Positions 8,601-15,102 of a stretch of DNA of 18,823 nucleotides are shown one piece after another; position 1 is the first letter of the stretch, and each line of letters starts with the position of its first letter. The notes below the pieces were generated by a model. It searched no databases, had not been told where the DNA came from, and worked only from the letters and a program-made list of their open reading frames with translations. The position numbers and the translations under genes were made by a program. Origin of the DNA: Candidatus Berkelbacteria bacterium (GTDB lineage Bacteria; Patescibacteriota; UBA1384; UBA12157; JAENIV01); assembly GCA_016844295.1 (NCBI GenBank), contig JAENIV010000003.1, positions 1 through 18,823 of the forward strand, written 5' to 3'.

Positions 8601-9013
8601 CCAGCGCTGACGCGCTGGGTATCGAGCATTTGGGAAAGTTTCTCTAACTCGCTTTTTTCAATCCGTCGTTTGGGCGGAGGAGGAATTACTTTTTTCTTTA
8701 TCTCTTTGGCCTGAATATACTCAACTGCAAGTCCATTACGGCGCCAAAGTCTGATTTTCGGAGATCTGAGATAGGCGATTCCGGCTTTGACAAAATGGGA
8801 TAAAGGTTGATCTTGAATTTTAATAAATGTCAAAGATAAGGCAATTACGGCGATAGGGATGGCTAATATCCAAAAAACTACCCCGCCTTTTAGATAGGTT
8901 AAAAGTAAATAGTCAATCACACCGCCAATTAATAAATACAAAAATTGAATCATGGTTAAGGGCCCAATGATTTTGTCTTCAAGGTCAATGTTTTGCGGAA
9001 CTTTGTATTGCAC
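8588..9013 (-). CDS. prgI: PrgI-family membrane protein
   Basis: This is a 141-residue protein of the PrgI family, small membrane proteins encoded next to VirB4 in Gram-positive and Patescibacteria type IV secretion clusters. I place the start at GTG 9013-9011, preceded by GGAGGGG. It gives the family-typical opening QYKVPQNIDLEDKIIGPLT, whereas the longer in-frame ATG at 9052 adds 13 residues encoded by repeat DNA. Two membrane segments lie at about 24-42 and 45-64. A basic region (RSPKIRLWRRNG) and a charged tail with PPPPKRR at 111-117 follow, probably cytoplasmic. It is the first gene of the minus-strand secretion operon. A 126-base gap holding a dyad repeat separates it from the next gene. 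Its exact role in the channel is not known. Confidence 0.9.
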   Translation of the reverse strand: MQYKVPQNIDLEDKIIGPLTMIQFLYLLIGGVIDYLLLTYLKGGVVFWILAIPIAVIALSLTFIKIQDQPLSHFVKAGIAYLRSPKIRLWRRNGLAVEYIQAKEIKKKVIPPPPKRRIEKSELEKLSQMLDTQRVSAGNPK

Positions 9014-9029
9014 TTCTGCCCCTCCGTAG

Positions 9030-9133
9030 AAAACTAAAAGCCAAAAACTCAAAACTTAACACTGTAAATAAAAACTCAAAAGATTCTACTTTCTCCTTCA
9101 AGGTGTAGCTATAACATTTACACTTTTAGTTTT
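9030..9133. repeat. AT-rich dyad repeat upstream of prgI
   Basis: Perfect 11-base inverted ends, AAAACTAAAAG (9030-9040) and CTTTTAGTTTT (9123-9133), bound a 104-base element with a nested pair TGTAAAT (9062-9068) and ATTTACA (9116-9122). It occupies the prgI leader, so the prgI promoter must lie within or beyond it (about 9100-9180, AT-rich). I cannot pin the promoter boxes. Confidence 0.5.
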
Positions 9134-9185
9134 AACATTTATATATTATCACAATTTTAAAAATGCCGCCACAATATTGGCTTTT

Positions 9186-9208
9186 GCGCTGGCGGCTCGC
9201 GCCAGCGC
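9186..9208. repeat. GC-rich inverted repeat (hairpin)
   Basis: GCGCTGGCG (9186-9194) and CGCCAGCGC (9200-9208) form a perfect 9-base stem with a 5-base loop. Neither side is followed by a T run, so it is not a standard terminator. It lies just upstream of the promoter of the orphan riboswitch and may be another small palindromic repeat. Confidence 0.5.
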
Positions 9209-9236
9209 TTGACCCCGTCAGATGTTTAAATAAAAT
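9209..9236 (+). promoter_or_regulatory. Promoter of the orphan SAM riboswitch
   Basis: TTGACC (9209-9214) and TAAAAT (9231-9236) are separated by 16 bases, each one mismatch from the sigma-70 consensus. Transcription would start near 9243, just before the aptamer. An apparently intact promoter suggests that the orphan leader may still be transcribed. Confidence 0.5.
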
Positions 9237-9255
9237 GTCATTGAAAAATCAAATT

Positions 9256-9400
9256 GATATTAAGAGTGCAGCGGTCCGCTAACCGTGGACCCGCGTATAG
9301 CGGGGGGGGGCTGGCCCGATGATCTGCCGACAACCCGTTCGACTCGTCGCTTTGCGACATCGCTCAGGGTGCCAAGTCCAGCCCGCAAGGGAAGATACGC
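9256..9400 (+). ncRNA. SAM-I-type riboswitch aptamer, orphan copy
   Basis: The conserved SAM-I core is readable. GGCCCGATGA (9313-9322) and CAACC (9331-9335) form the P2/kink-turn region. P3 spans 9333-9370. GGTGCCAAGTCCAGC (9368-9382) is the ligand-binding strand. P4 is CCC-GCAA-GGG (9382-9391), followed by AAGAT. P1 can be closed by a perfect 6-base helix, GCGTAT (9293-9298) with ATACGC (9395-9400). Alternatively GATATTAAGAG at 9256-9266 matches the usual UAUcAAGAG 5' strand, which would make 9267-9292 (hairpin GGTCC/GGACC) an insertion. The family binds S-adenosylmethionine and promotes termination. A terminator follows at 9437, but no plus-strand gene lies beyond it: the next gene, atpC, is convergent. 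It is therefore a relic or a free-standing small RNA. Confidence 0.8.
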
Positions 9401-9430
9401 CCCGTTAGATACGAAGTTATCTAATCAGGG
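9401..9430 (+). promoter_or_regulatory. Hairpin between aptamer and terminator
   Basis: CCC (9401-9403) and TTAGATA (9405-9411) pair with TATCTAA (9418-9424) and GGG (9428-9430). It lies in the expression platform of the orphan riboswitch, between the P1 strand and the terminator, and could take part in the switch. The metK leader has a different sequence here. Confidence 0.4.
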
Positions 9431-9436
9431 AAGTCG

Positions 9437-9460
9437 CTCACCCTTGTGGTGAGTTTTTTT
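9437..9460 (+). terminator. Rho-independent terminator of the orphan riboswitch
   Basis: CTCACC (9437-9442) and GGTGAG (9448-9453), with loop CTTGT, are followed by seven Ts. The sequence is identical to the metK leader terminator at 16177-16200. The 5' arm with the next base (CACCC) is complementary to GGGTG in the aptamer core (9367-9371), a possible antiterminator pairing. Confidence 0.85.
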
Positions 9461-9488
9461 AATCTAATTCGCCACAAGTAAAGAGATA

Positions 9489-9548
9489 ACCCCGAGCGAC
9501 TTGTCCCGAGTGCAATCGAGAGAGTAAAATCGAGGGAAGTCGAAGGGT
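9489..9548. repeat. Palindromic repeat at the 3' end of the ATP synthase operon
   Basis: This is an imperfect long hairpin. The left arm runs ACCCCGAGCGACTTGTCCCGAG and the right arm is TCGAGGGAAGTCGAAGGGT, separated by an AT-rich spacer containing a partial duplication (TCGAGAGAGTAAAA). It matches 16229-16274 in the metK leader apart from the longer spacer. It ends six bases before the atpC stop codon and may serve as an RNA end structure for the operon, since no T-run terminator is visible there. Confidence 0.65.
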
Positions 9549-9553
9549 TGCGA

Positions 9554-9967
9554 TTAGTGATGCTTTCGTTTTCTATTAGCTATTTTTATGTGCAATAACG
9601 CTTTCTCCAATGATGCGCTGGCTTCAGCGACTTCCATATCGTCAGTCGCTTTTTCTAAGATTGCTTCAGCGTTTTTCTTGGCGTTTTCGGCGGAAATGGC
9701 ATCAATCTTATCGGTAGCAATGGCGCTGTCCGAAAGTACCCGGACGAAATCTGGGCCAATTTCAGCAAATCCGCCCAAGGAAGCCATTGGCAGACAAAGC
9801 GTACCGGTTTCAATTCTAATTTCCCCCGGCGACAAGATGGTTACCAATGGTTCGTGACCGGCTAAAACAGCAATTTCGCCCGTTGAAGTCGGTAAAATCA
9901 CCTCTTCGATTTTACCCTCATAAACGGTTTCTTCGGGGGTGATTAATTTGAAATCAAAAAGCTTCAT
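9554..9967 (-). CDS. atpC: F1Fo ATP synthase subunit epsilon
   Basis: At 137 residues this is the usual length. The N-terminal beta-sandwich (about 1-85) is clear: FKLITPEETVYEGKIEEVILPT, GEIAVLAGHEPLVTILSPGEI and GGFAEIGPDFVRVLSDSA. A C-terminal helical hairpin (about 88-137; AISAENAKKNAEAILEKA) follows, the part that in this family can extend into F1 and inhibit ATP hydrolysis. The subunit joins the central stalk with gamma at the c-ring. Its ATG overlaps the atpD stop (ATGA), so translation is coupled. It is the last gene of the operon, ending in the basic tail RKRKHH, with a palindromic repeat just beyond. Confidence 0.97.
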   Translation of the reverse strand: MKLFDFKLITPEETVYEGKIEEVILPTSTGEIAVLAGHEPLVTILSPGEIRIETGTLCLPMASLGGFAEIGPDFVRVLSDSAIATDKIDAISAENAKKNAEAILEKATDDMEVAEASASLEKALLHIKIANRKRKHH

Positions 9968-11328
9968 TTGACCTCATCTATCGTCCCTTTCATATAAAAA
10001 CTTTGTTCCGACTTTTCGTCATGCTCGCCATCGAGGATTTCTTTGAAGCCGCGGATGGTATCTTTGAGCGGCACATATACGCCCGGAATGCCCGAGAAGA
10101 CTTCGGCAACGTGGACCGGCTGGGAAAGGAACTTTTGGATTTTTCGGGCCCTGTTAACGGCAGTTTTATCCTCGTCAGAAAGCTCTTCGACGCCAAGAAT
10201 GGCAATAATATCCTGAAGGTCCTTGTATCGTTGCAAGACTTTTTGAACGCCACGGGCGACATTGTAGTGTTCCTCGCCCACAATTCTCGGATCCAAAATG
10301 GTCGAGGTGGAGTCGAGCGGATCAACGGCCGGGTAGATCCCAAGTTCAGTTAGTGGTCGCGAAAGAACAATGGTTGAATCTAGGTGGCCGAAGGTGGTGG
10401 CGGGAGCAGGGTCAGTTAAATCATCGGCGGGGACATAGACGGCCTGAACAGAGGTAATCGAACCGGTTTTAGTGGAAGTAATTCTTTCTTGAAGTTGGCC
10501 CATTTCTTCAGCGAGTGTTGGCTGGTATCCTACGGCTGACGGCATACGTCCCAACAACGCCGAGACTTCTGAGCCGGCTTGAGTAAATCGAAAAATGTTA
10601 TCAATAAAGAGTAGAACGTCTTTACTCTGGTCACGAAAATATTCAGCGAGTGTTAAACCAGTTAGTCCTACCCTCATACGAGCACCGGGCGGTTCGTTCA
10701 TCTGGCCAAAAACAAGGGCGGTTTTATCTAAAACACCAGAGTTCTTCATCTCATGATACAGATCGTTTCCTTCACGAGTTCGTTCGCCAACGCCGGCAAA
10801 AACCGAATATCCGCCGTGTTCGGCGGCAATATTACGGATTAGCTCGGTAATCAAAATGGTTTTGCCGACACCGGCGCCACCGAATAAGCCGATTTTTCCG
10901 CCTTTAATAAATGGGGCAATCAAATCAATAACTTTAATACCGGTTTCAAAGATTTCGGCTTCGGTTTTTAAATCTTCAAGTTTTGGAGCGTCGCGGTGGA
11001 TTGGATAGAATGTTTTAGCCTTGATATTATCGAGACCATCGATTGGCTGTCCAGTAACATTAATCATTCTTCCCAAGACTTCTTCGCCCACAGGGACTTT
11101 AATCTTGTCAGAAGTATCGAGTACTTCCATCCCGCGGGAAAGTCCGTCAGTTGAGCCCATTGAGACAGTTCGGACCGTATCGGAAGAAAGGTGAGTTTGG
11201 ACTTCCAAAATCAGTTTACCGCCGGGGGTGTTAACTTCTAAGGCATTGAGAATGGCCGGCAGCTGATTCGAAGCGAACTCGACATCAATGACCGCGCCAA
11301 TAATTTGGGAAATTTTTCCTTTGTTCAT
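9964..11328 (-). CDS. atpD: F1Fo ATP synthase subunit beta (catalytic)
   Basis: At 454 residues this is slightly shorter than the typical 460-480 residues. It is the catalytic subunit of F1. Walker A is GGAGVGKT at 150-157, GERTREGNDLYHEM carries the catalytic Glu of the GER motif, LLFIDNIFRFTQAGSEVSALLGRMPSAVGYQPTL is the Walker B and family signature region, and YVPADDLTDPAPATTFGHLD follows. All key residues are present, so an active enzyme is expected. The start is preceded by AAAGGA and lies four bases after the atpG stop. It ends in TGA overlapping atpC, which also shows that UGA is a stop in this genome. Confidence 0.99.
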   Translation of the reverse strand: MNKGKISQIIGAVIDVEFASNQLPAILNALEVNTPGGKLILEVQTHLSSDTVRTVSMGSTDGLSRGMEVLDTSDKIKVPVGEEVLGRMINVTGQPIDGLDNIKAKTFYPIHRDAPKLEDLKTEAEIFETGIKVIDLIAPFIKGGKIGLFGGAGVGKTILITELIRNIAAEHGGYSVFAGVGERTREGNDLYHEMKNSGVLDKTALVFGQMNEPPGARMRVGLTGLTLAEYFRDQSKDVLLFIDNIFRFTQAGSEVSALLGRMPSAVGYQPTLAEEMGQLQERITSTKTGSITSVQAVYVPADDLTDPAPATTFGHLDSTIVLSRPLTELGIYPAVDPLDSTSTILDPRIVGEEHYNVARGVQKVLQRYKDLQDIIAILGVEELSDEDKTAVNRARKIQKFLSQPVHVAEVFSGIPGVYVPLKDTIRGFKEILDGEHDEKSEQSFYMKGTIDEVK

Positions 11329-11332
11329 GATA

Positions 11333-12202
11333 TTAATTCCTTTCGAATGAATTTGCCGCGGCCGAAATTTCGGCCAATTCCTGCGTAATACTAGCTTGGC
11401 GAATGCTGTTATATGTTAAGTTTAAGTCTTCGACTAAATCAGAAGCGGCATCGGTGGCGTTTTTCATTGCCACCATCCGGGCTGATTGTTCGGAAGCGAT
11501 CGACTCCAAAAACAACTGGTAAATCCATGTTTCTAAAATGCGGGGAATAAGATAATCTATAACTTCTTTTGGTGACGGCTCGAATTTAATCGTGATGTTT
11601 TTATCTTCGATCGGCTCAGCCTGGTTAGATTGGTCAACGCCTAGCGGTAAAATTGTCCGAATCGTCGGAGCTTGCTTAAGAGTAGATTCGAATAAAGTAA
11701 AACAAAATGCGACTTCCGAATATTCGCCCGAAAGATAAGCATCGGTCATGGTTTTAATTAACGCGCGGGTATCTCTAGTGTGCGGGTGGACAGGAAAGTC
11801 GGTGAAAGAGGCAACAATATTAGTGTTGGTACGCCGGAAAAAATTTCCCGCGTATTTCCCGTAAGTTATCACGTCGATATTTTTATCAGTTCCGATGTAC
11901 TCAGCCGATTTACGAATCACGGCGGAGTTAAAGCTGCCGCAGAGTCCCTTGTCGGAGGTGACCACCACCAAAAGTTTTTTGCTTGCCTTATCATTTCTTG
12001 CCATTATCGGATGCGAGAGCCGATTATCGCGAGTCAAATTCAAATAAACTCGATAAGCCTCCAGGGTATACGGTCGGTTTTTCAAAGTAGCGTCCTGGGC
12101 CCTTTTCATTTTGGAAGCAGCAACCATCTGCATGGCGCGGGTGATTTTGGCGGTATTTTTGATCGCCCTTATTCTAATTCGAATTTCTTTGGTCGAAGGC
12201 AT
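11333..12202 (-). CDS. atpG: F1Fo ATP synthase subunit gamma
   Basis: This 289-residue central-stalk subunit turns inside the alpha3beta3 ring and couples it to the c-ring. The conserved N-terminal helix (STKEIRIRIRAIKNTAKITRAMQMVAASKMKRAQ region, 3-37) and C-terminal helix (NLTYNSIRQASITQELAEIS) form the coiled-coil shaft. The middle contains the Rossmann-like strand LLVVVTSDKGLCGSFNS. The start codon directly follows the atpA stop (TAAATG), so the two are translationally coupled. Both conserved ends are intact and the length is normal. Confidence 0.98.
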   Translation of the reverse strand: MPSTKEIRIRIRAIKNTAKITRAMQMVAASKMKRAQDATLKNRPYTLEAYRVYLNLTRDNRLSHPIMARNDKASKKLLVVVTSDKGLCGSFNSAVIRKSAEYIGTDKNIDVITYGKYAGNFFRRTNTNIVASFTDFPVHPHTRDTRALIKTMTDAYLSGEYSEVAFCFTLFESTLKQAPTIRTILPLGVDQSNQAEPIEDKNITIKFEPSPKEVIDYLIPRILETWIYQLFLESIASEQSARMVAMKNATDAASDLVEDLNLTYNSIRQASITQELAEISAAANSFERN

Positions 12203-13726
12203 TTATTTTACTTGCTCCGTGATTGCGTTTTTAAGATTTTCCTCAATTTTCTCGGTAAGTTCGCCGGCCTGGGCAATTTCATCTAACAATTTTTTATTGT
12301 TTGTTCTTAAACCCAATAATAGGTTTCTCTCGGTGTTTTGAATTTTACCGACTTCAATATTGTCAAAATACCCGTTAGTCACGGCATAAAGAATAGCAAT
12401 CTGTTCAGCGACTGGCATCGGTTCATTATTTGACTGTTTTAAAATTTCAGTAATGCGTTTACCGCGCTCGATTTGTTTTTTTGTTGTGTCATCCAAATCC
12501 GAAGCAAACTGAGCGAAGGCCTCTAATTCGCGGTATTGAGCTGCCTCAAGTTTGAGTTTTCCGGCAATCTTTTTCATTGCTTTGACTTGGGCGGCGGCGC
12601 CAACTCGGGAAACTGACAACCCAATATTTAAGGCCGGGCGGATGCCTTTATAAAACAAGTCGTTCTCTAAGAATATCTGACCATCGGTGATAGAAATAAC
12701 ATTAGTTGGGATATAAGCAGAAATATCTCCGGCTTGGGTCTCGATAATCGGTAGTGCGGTTAAGCTGCCACCGCCATTTTCAGTATTTAATTTAGCCGCG
12801 CGCTCCAGTAGTCGGGAGTGAAGATAAAAAATATCACCAGGATAAGCTTCGCGTCCTGGCGGGCGGCGAAGGAGTAAAGAGATCTGTCTGTAAGCCCAGG
12901 CGTGCTTGCTTAGATCGTCATAGACGATCAGTGCGTCTTTGCCACTGTCGCGGAAAAATTCGCCGATTGTTGCCCCTGCGTAGGGCGCTAAATAGGCGAG
13001 GGCGGCGGAATCCGAGGCGCCGGCGACCACCACAATCGTGTTTTCCATCGCGCCGGTTTCTTCAAGAGTGGCCACGAGTCGGGCAACCTTAGATTCTTTT
13101 TGGCCGATGGCAACATAAATAGAAATGACTGGTTTTTTATTTTCAGACTTAGCGATATTTGTTTGATTGATAATCGTATCGATAGCAATGGCGGTTTTAC
13201 CGGTGCCGCGATCGCCGATGATAAGCTCGCGCTGGCCTCGGCCGATTGGAATCATCGAATCAATCGCTTTGATGCCGGTTTGTAGTGGCGCATTAACTGA
13301 TTCGCGGGTGATAACTCCCGGGGCAACTTTTTCCACCGGCGAGGTTTTATTTGTCTGAATACTACCTTTGCCATCGAGTGGTTCTCCGAGAGGGCTGACG
13401 ACGCGGCCGATCAAGTTTTCGCCGACAGGAATTTCAAGAACTTTACCGGTGGTTTTAACGGTCGAACCGGCCTTAATAAGATTAGAATCGCCTAAAACAA
13501 TGGCCCCAATTGAATCTTTTTCAAGGTTCAAAACCATGCCAAGAGTTTTCTGATTATCAATTGCTTCAAACTCAATCATTTCCAAAGATTTGGCGCTGGC
13601 AAGTCCGTAAATTTTAGCGACGCCGTCGCCAACTTCGGTAACAACGCCGGTTTCTTCTAGGCTAGCGGTGGTCGCTAAATTCTCAATTTTTTTTCGAATT
13701 TCGTCTAAAATTATATCAGTTTGCAT
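12203..13726 (-). CDS. atpA: F1Fo ATP synthase subunit alpha
   Basis: This 507-residue non-catalytic nucleotide-binding subunit of F1 has Walker A GDRGTGKT at 171-178; the common form is GDRQTGKT, so Gly replaces Gln. Other family features are SIYVAIGQKESKVA, YDDLSKHAWAYRQISLLLRRPPGREAYPGD, ISITDGQIFLENDLF and the NIGLSVSRVGAAAQ motif carrying the arginine that reaches the beta catalytic site. It starts nine bases after atpH, with GAGGA before the ATG, and abuts atpG. Complete and apparently functional. Confidence 0.99.
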   Translation of the reverse strand: MQTDIILDEIRKKIENLATTASLEETGVVTEVGDGVAKIYGLASAKSLEMIEFEAIDNQKTLGMVLNLEKDSIGAIVLGDSNLIKAGSTVKTTGKVLEIPVGENLIGRVVSPLGEPLDGKGSIQTNKTSPVEKVAPGVITRESVNAPLQTGIKAIDSMIPIGRGQRELIIGDRGTGKTAIAIDTIINQTNIAKSENKKPVISIYVAIGQKESKVARLVATLEETGAMENTIVVVAGASDSAALAYLAPYAGATIGEFFRDSGKDALIVYDDLSKHAWAYRQISLLLRRPPGREAYPGDIFYLHSRLLERAAKLNTENGGGSLTALPIIETQAGDISAYIPTNVISITDGQIFLENDLFYKGIRPALNIGLSVSRVGAAAQVKAMKKIAGKLKLEAAQYRELEAFAQFASDLDDTTKKQIERGKRITEILKQSNNEPMPVAEQIAILYAVTNGYFDNIEVGKIQNTERNLLLGLRTNNKKLLDEIAQAGELTEKIEENLKNAITEQVK

Positions 13727-13735
13727 TTGTCCTCG

Positions 13736-14218
13736 CTATCTTAGGGTTCTTAATCTTCTGGCGAATGAATGATCAACAGTTTGATCGCCAACTTTTAAGA
13801 TGGCGCCACCAATAATATGGGGATTTACTTTGGTGGTGAGTAAAACTTGTTTGCCGACTTTGTGGTTTATTTTTTCTTTAATGCTCTGTAGTTCATCATC
13901 ACTGATTGGGGTGGCAGTAATGATTTCGCCGCTAGTGACAAAATCAGCCAAAATATTTTTATATTCGAACAAGATTTTATCAAAATTTCTAATCAGTTTT
14001 TCGGATATTAAAAATCGTAAAAAGTTTTGACTGTTTTTGGATAATTTTGGCAAGATTTCGTTTACTTGTGCTATCTTTTCGTCGAGGGATTTTCTGGGGT
14101 CAAGTAGTAATTTCTGCAACCCAGCGGATAGGGCTGTATTAATCTTGACTAACTCGGCCAAAGACTCTTGGCTTCGATCGGGATAAGCAACAGCCAGTTG
14201 TTTTGAGGTGTAAGCCAT
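13736..14218 (-). CDS. atpH: F1Fo ATP synthase subunit delta
   Basis: This 160-residue delta (OSCP-like) subunit links the peripheral stalk to the top of F1. The N-terminal helical bundle is diverged and short (family usually about 175-180). The C-terminal signature is clear: an ATPISDDELQSIKEKI helix, then KVNPHIIGGAILKVGDQTVD and SFARRLRTL, matching the GGxxxxVGDxxxDxSxxxRLxxL pattern. It starts two bases after the atpF stop, with a GGAG motif inside the end of atpF, so translation is probably coupled. Identification rests on the C-terminal motif and gene order. Confidence 0.95.
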   Translation of the reverse strand: MAYTSKQLAVAYPDRSQESLAELVKINTALSAGLQKLLLDPRKSLDEKIAQVNEILPKLSKNSQNFLRFLISEKLIRNFDKILFEYKNILADFVTSGEIITATPISDDELQSIKEKINHKVGKQVLLTTKVNPHIIGGAILKVGDQTVDHSFARRLRTLR

Positions 14219-14220
14219 GT

Positions 14221-14706
14221 TTATTTTAACTCCTCGATCGCTTCGTTAATCGCTTGAGTTTGTAAATCGGAGTCGGCTTTTTTGGCTAAGATTTTTTCGG
14301 TTGCCAAGCCAACCAATTGGGCCATTTCTTTCTTTAACTCAATCGAGGCTTGATTTTTTTCTTGGGCGATTGCCAGTTTAGCCTTTTCGGTTTCTTTTCC
14401 GGCTTGCGTTTTAGCAATTTCGATGATTTCCGCTCTTTGTTCGACGGCGAGTTTTTTTGCGTTTTCAATCATTTTTTCTGATTCGATTTGAGCATTCCTT
14501 ATCGCCTCACGAGTTTTCTGTTCAGATTCTGCTAAATTTTCTTCGATTCTCTTAGCGTTTTCAAGTGAATCGGCGATTTTTTCTCGTCGGTCATTGAGCA
14601 TCTTCAAAACTGGCCTATAGGCAAAACGCCAAAGAATGAAAAGTAGGATCAAAAAGTTGATAATTTGACCCAAAAATAACTTAAAATCGATACCTAAAGC
14701 TTCCAT
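14221..14706 (-). CDS. atpF: F1Fo ATP synthase subunit b
   Basis: This 161-residue peripheral-stalk subunit has a membrane segment at about residues 9-30 (LFLGQIINFLILLFILWRFAY), a short RPVLKMLNDRREKI turn, and a long charged helix to the end (ESEQKTREAIRNAQIESEKM region) typical of b-subunit coiled coils. I place the start at ATG 14706, preceded by AGGA; it gives the normal opening MEALGIDFKLFLGQ. A longer in-frame ATG at 14763 would add 19 residues (GFRISDFVF) that are translated dyad-repeat DNA and are almost certainly not part of the protein. A single b gene implies a homodimer. Confidence 0.96.
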   Translation of the reverse strand: MEALGIDFKLFLGQIINFLILLFILWRFAYRPVLKMLNDRREKIADSLENAKRIEENLAESEQKTREAIRNAQIESEKMIENAKKLAVEQRAEIIEIAKTQAGKETEKAKLAIAQEKNQASIELKKEMAQLVGLATEKILAKKADSDLQTQAINEAIEELK

Positions 14707-14713
14707 AATTTTC

Positions 14714-14838
14714 CTAAATACGAAATCCGAAATTCTAAATCCGAAACAATATCTAATATCCAAATTCCAAAGTTTAAAACATTTGAATTTTAGAATTTAT
14801 GATTTGTTCCGAATTTCGATATTCGAGCTTCGAATTTT
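14714..14838. repeat. AT-rich dyad repeat between atpE and atpF
   Basis: This roughly 125-base AT-rich element resembles 8478-8600: CGAAATCCGAAATTC near the left end, with TTCCGAATTTCG and TTCGAATTTT near the right end as imperfect inverted counterparts, and AACATTTGAATTTTAGAATTT between. It sits in the middle of the ATP synthase operon, between the c and b genes, and could fold in the mRNA and affect differential expression. Confidence 0.6.
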
Positions 14839-14844
14839 TAATGT

Positions 14845-15075
14845 TTATCCGATAAATTTAATAATCAAAGCAATAACCAAAGCATAAATAGCAATCGCTT
14901 CAGCAAAAGCCATACCCAAAATCATTGCTGACTGGATCTTGCCAGTTGCTTCCGGATTACGGCCGATTGCCTCCATCGCTTTAGCAGCTAATAACCCGAT
15001 AGCGATAGCTGGACCCATTCCGCCAATACCAATCGCTAGGGCGGCGGCCAAAAGTTTCATTGTTTCTGCTTCCAT
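14845..15075 (-). CDS. atpE: F1Fo ATP synthase subunit c
   Basis: This 76-residue two-helix proteolipid forms the rotor ring. Helix 1 is about 7-36 (IGIGGMGPAIAIGLLAAKAMEAI), the polar loop is GRNPEA (38-43), and helix 2 is about 47-74 with the ion-binding carboxylate Glu59 in GMAFAEAIAIYAL. The first helix lacks the Gln of Na+-binding rings (Ala or Ile there), and Glu59 is followed by Ala, not Ser or Thr, which favours proton coupling; this is inferred from motifs. The start is supported by AAAGGA seven bases upstream. It follows atpB by 27 bases and is separated from atpF by the dyad repeat. Confidence 0.98.
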   Translation of the reverse strand: MEAETMKLLAAALAIGIGGMGPAIAIGLLAAKAMEAIGRNPEATGKIQSAMILGMAFAEAIAIYALVIALIIKFIG

Positions 15076-15102
15076 TACAAATCCTTTCTAAATTATTATT
15101 AT

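Noticed and set aside
9014..9052. Longer PrgI start at ATG 9052
   Set aside because: The 13 added residues come from the dyad repeat, while GTG 9013 has GGAGGGG upstream and yields the usual family N-terminus.
9256..9460. Orphan structured region as a tRNA or other small stable RNA
   Set aside because: No cloverleaf or CCA end is visible; the GGCCCGATGA, CAACC and GGTGCCAA core fits SAM-I.
9964..9967. UGA recoding as in Gracilibacteria or SR1
   Set aside because: atpD ends at TGA in a normal ATGA overlap with atpC and the genes carry no internal TGA, so the standard bacterial code fits.
14707..14763. Longer AtpF start at ATG 14763
   Set aside because: The extra residues (GFRISDFVF) are translated repeat DNA; ATG 14706 has AGGA and the normal b-subunit opening.
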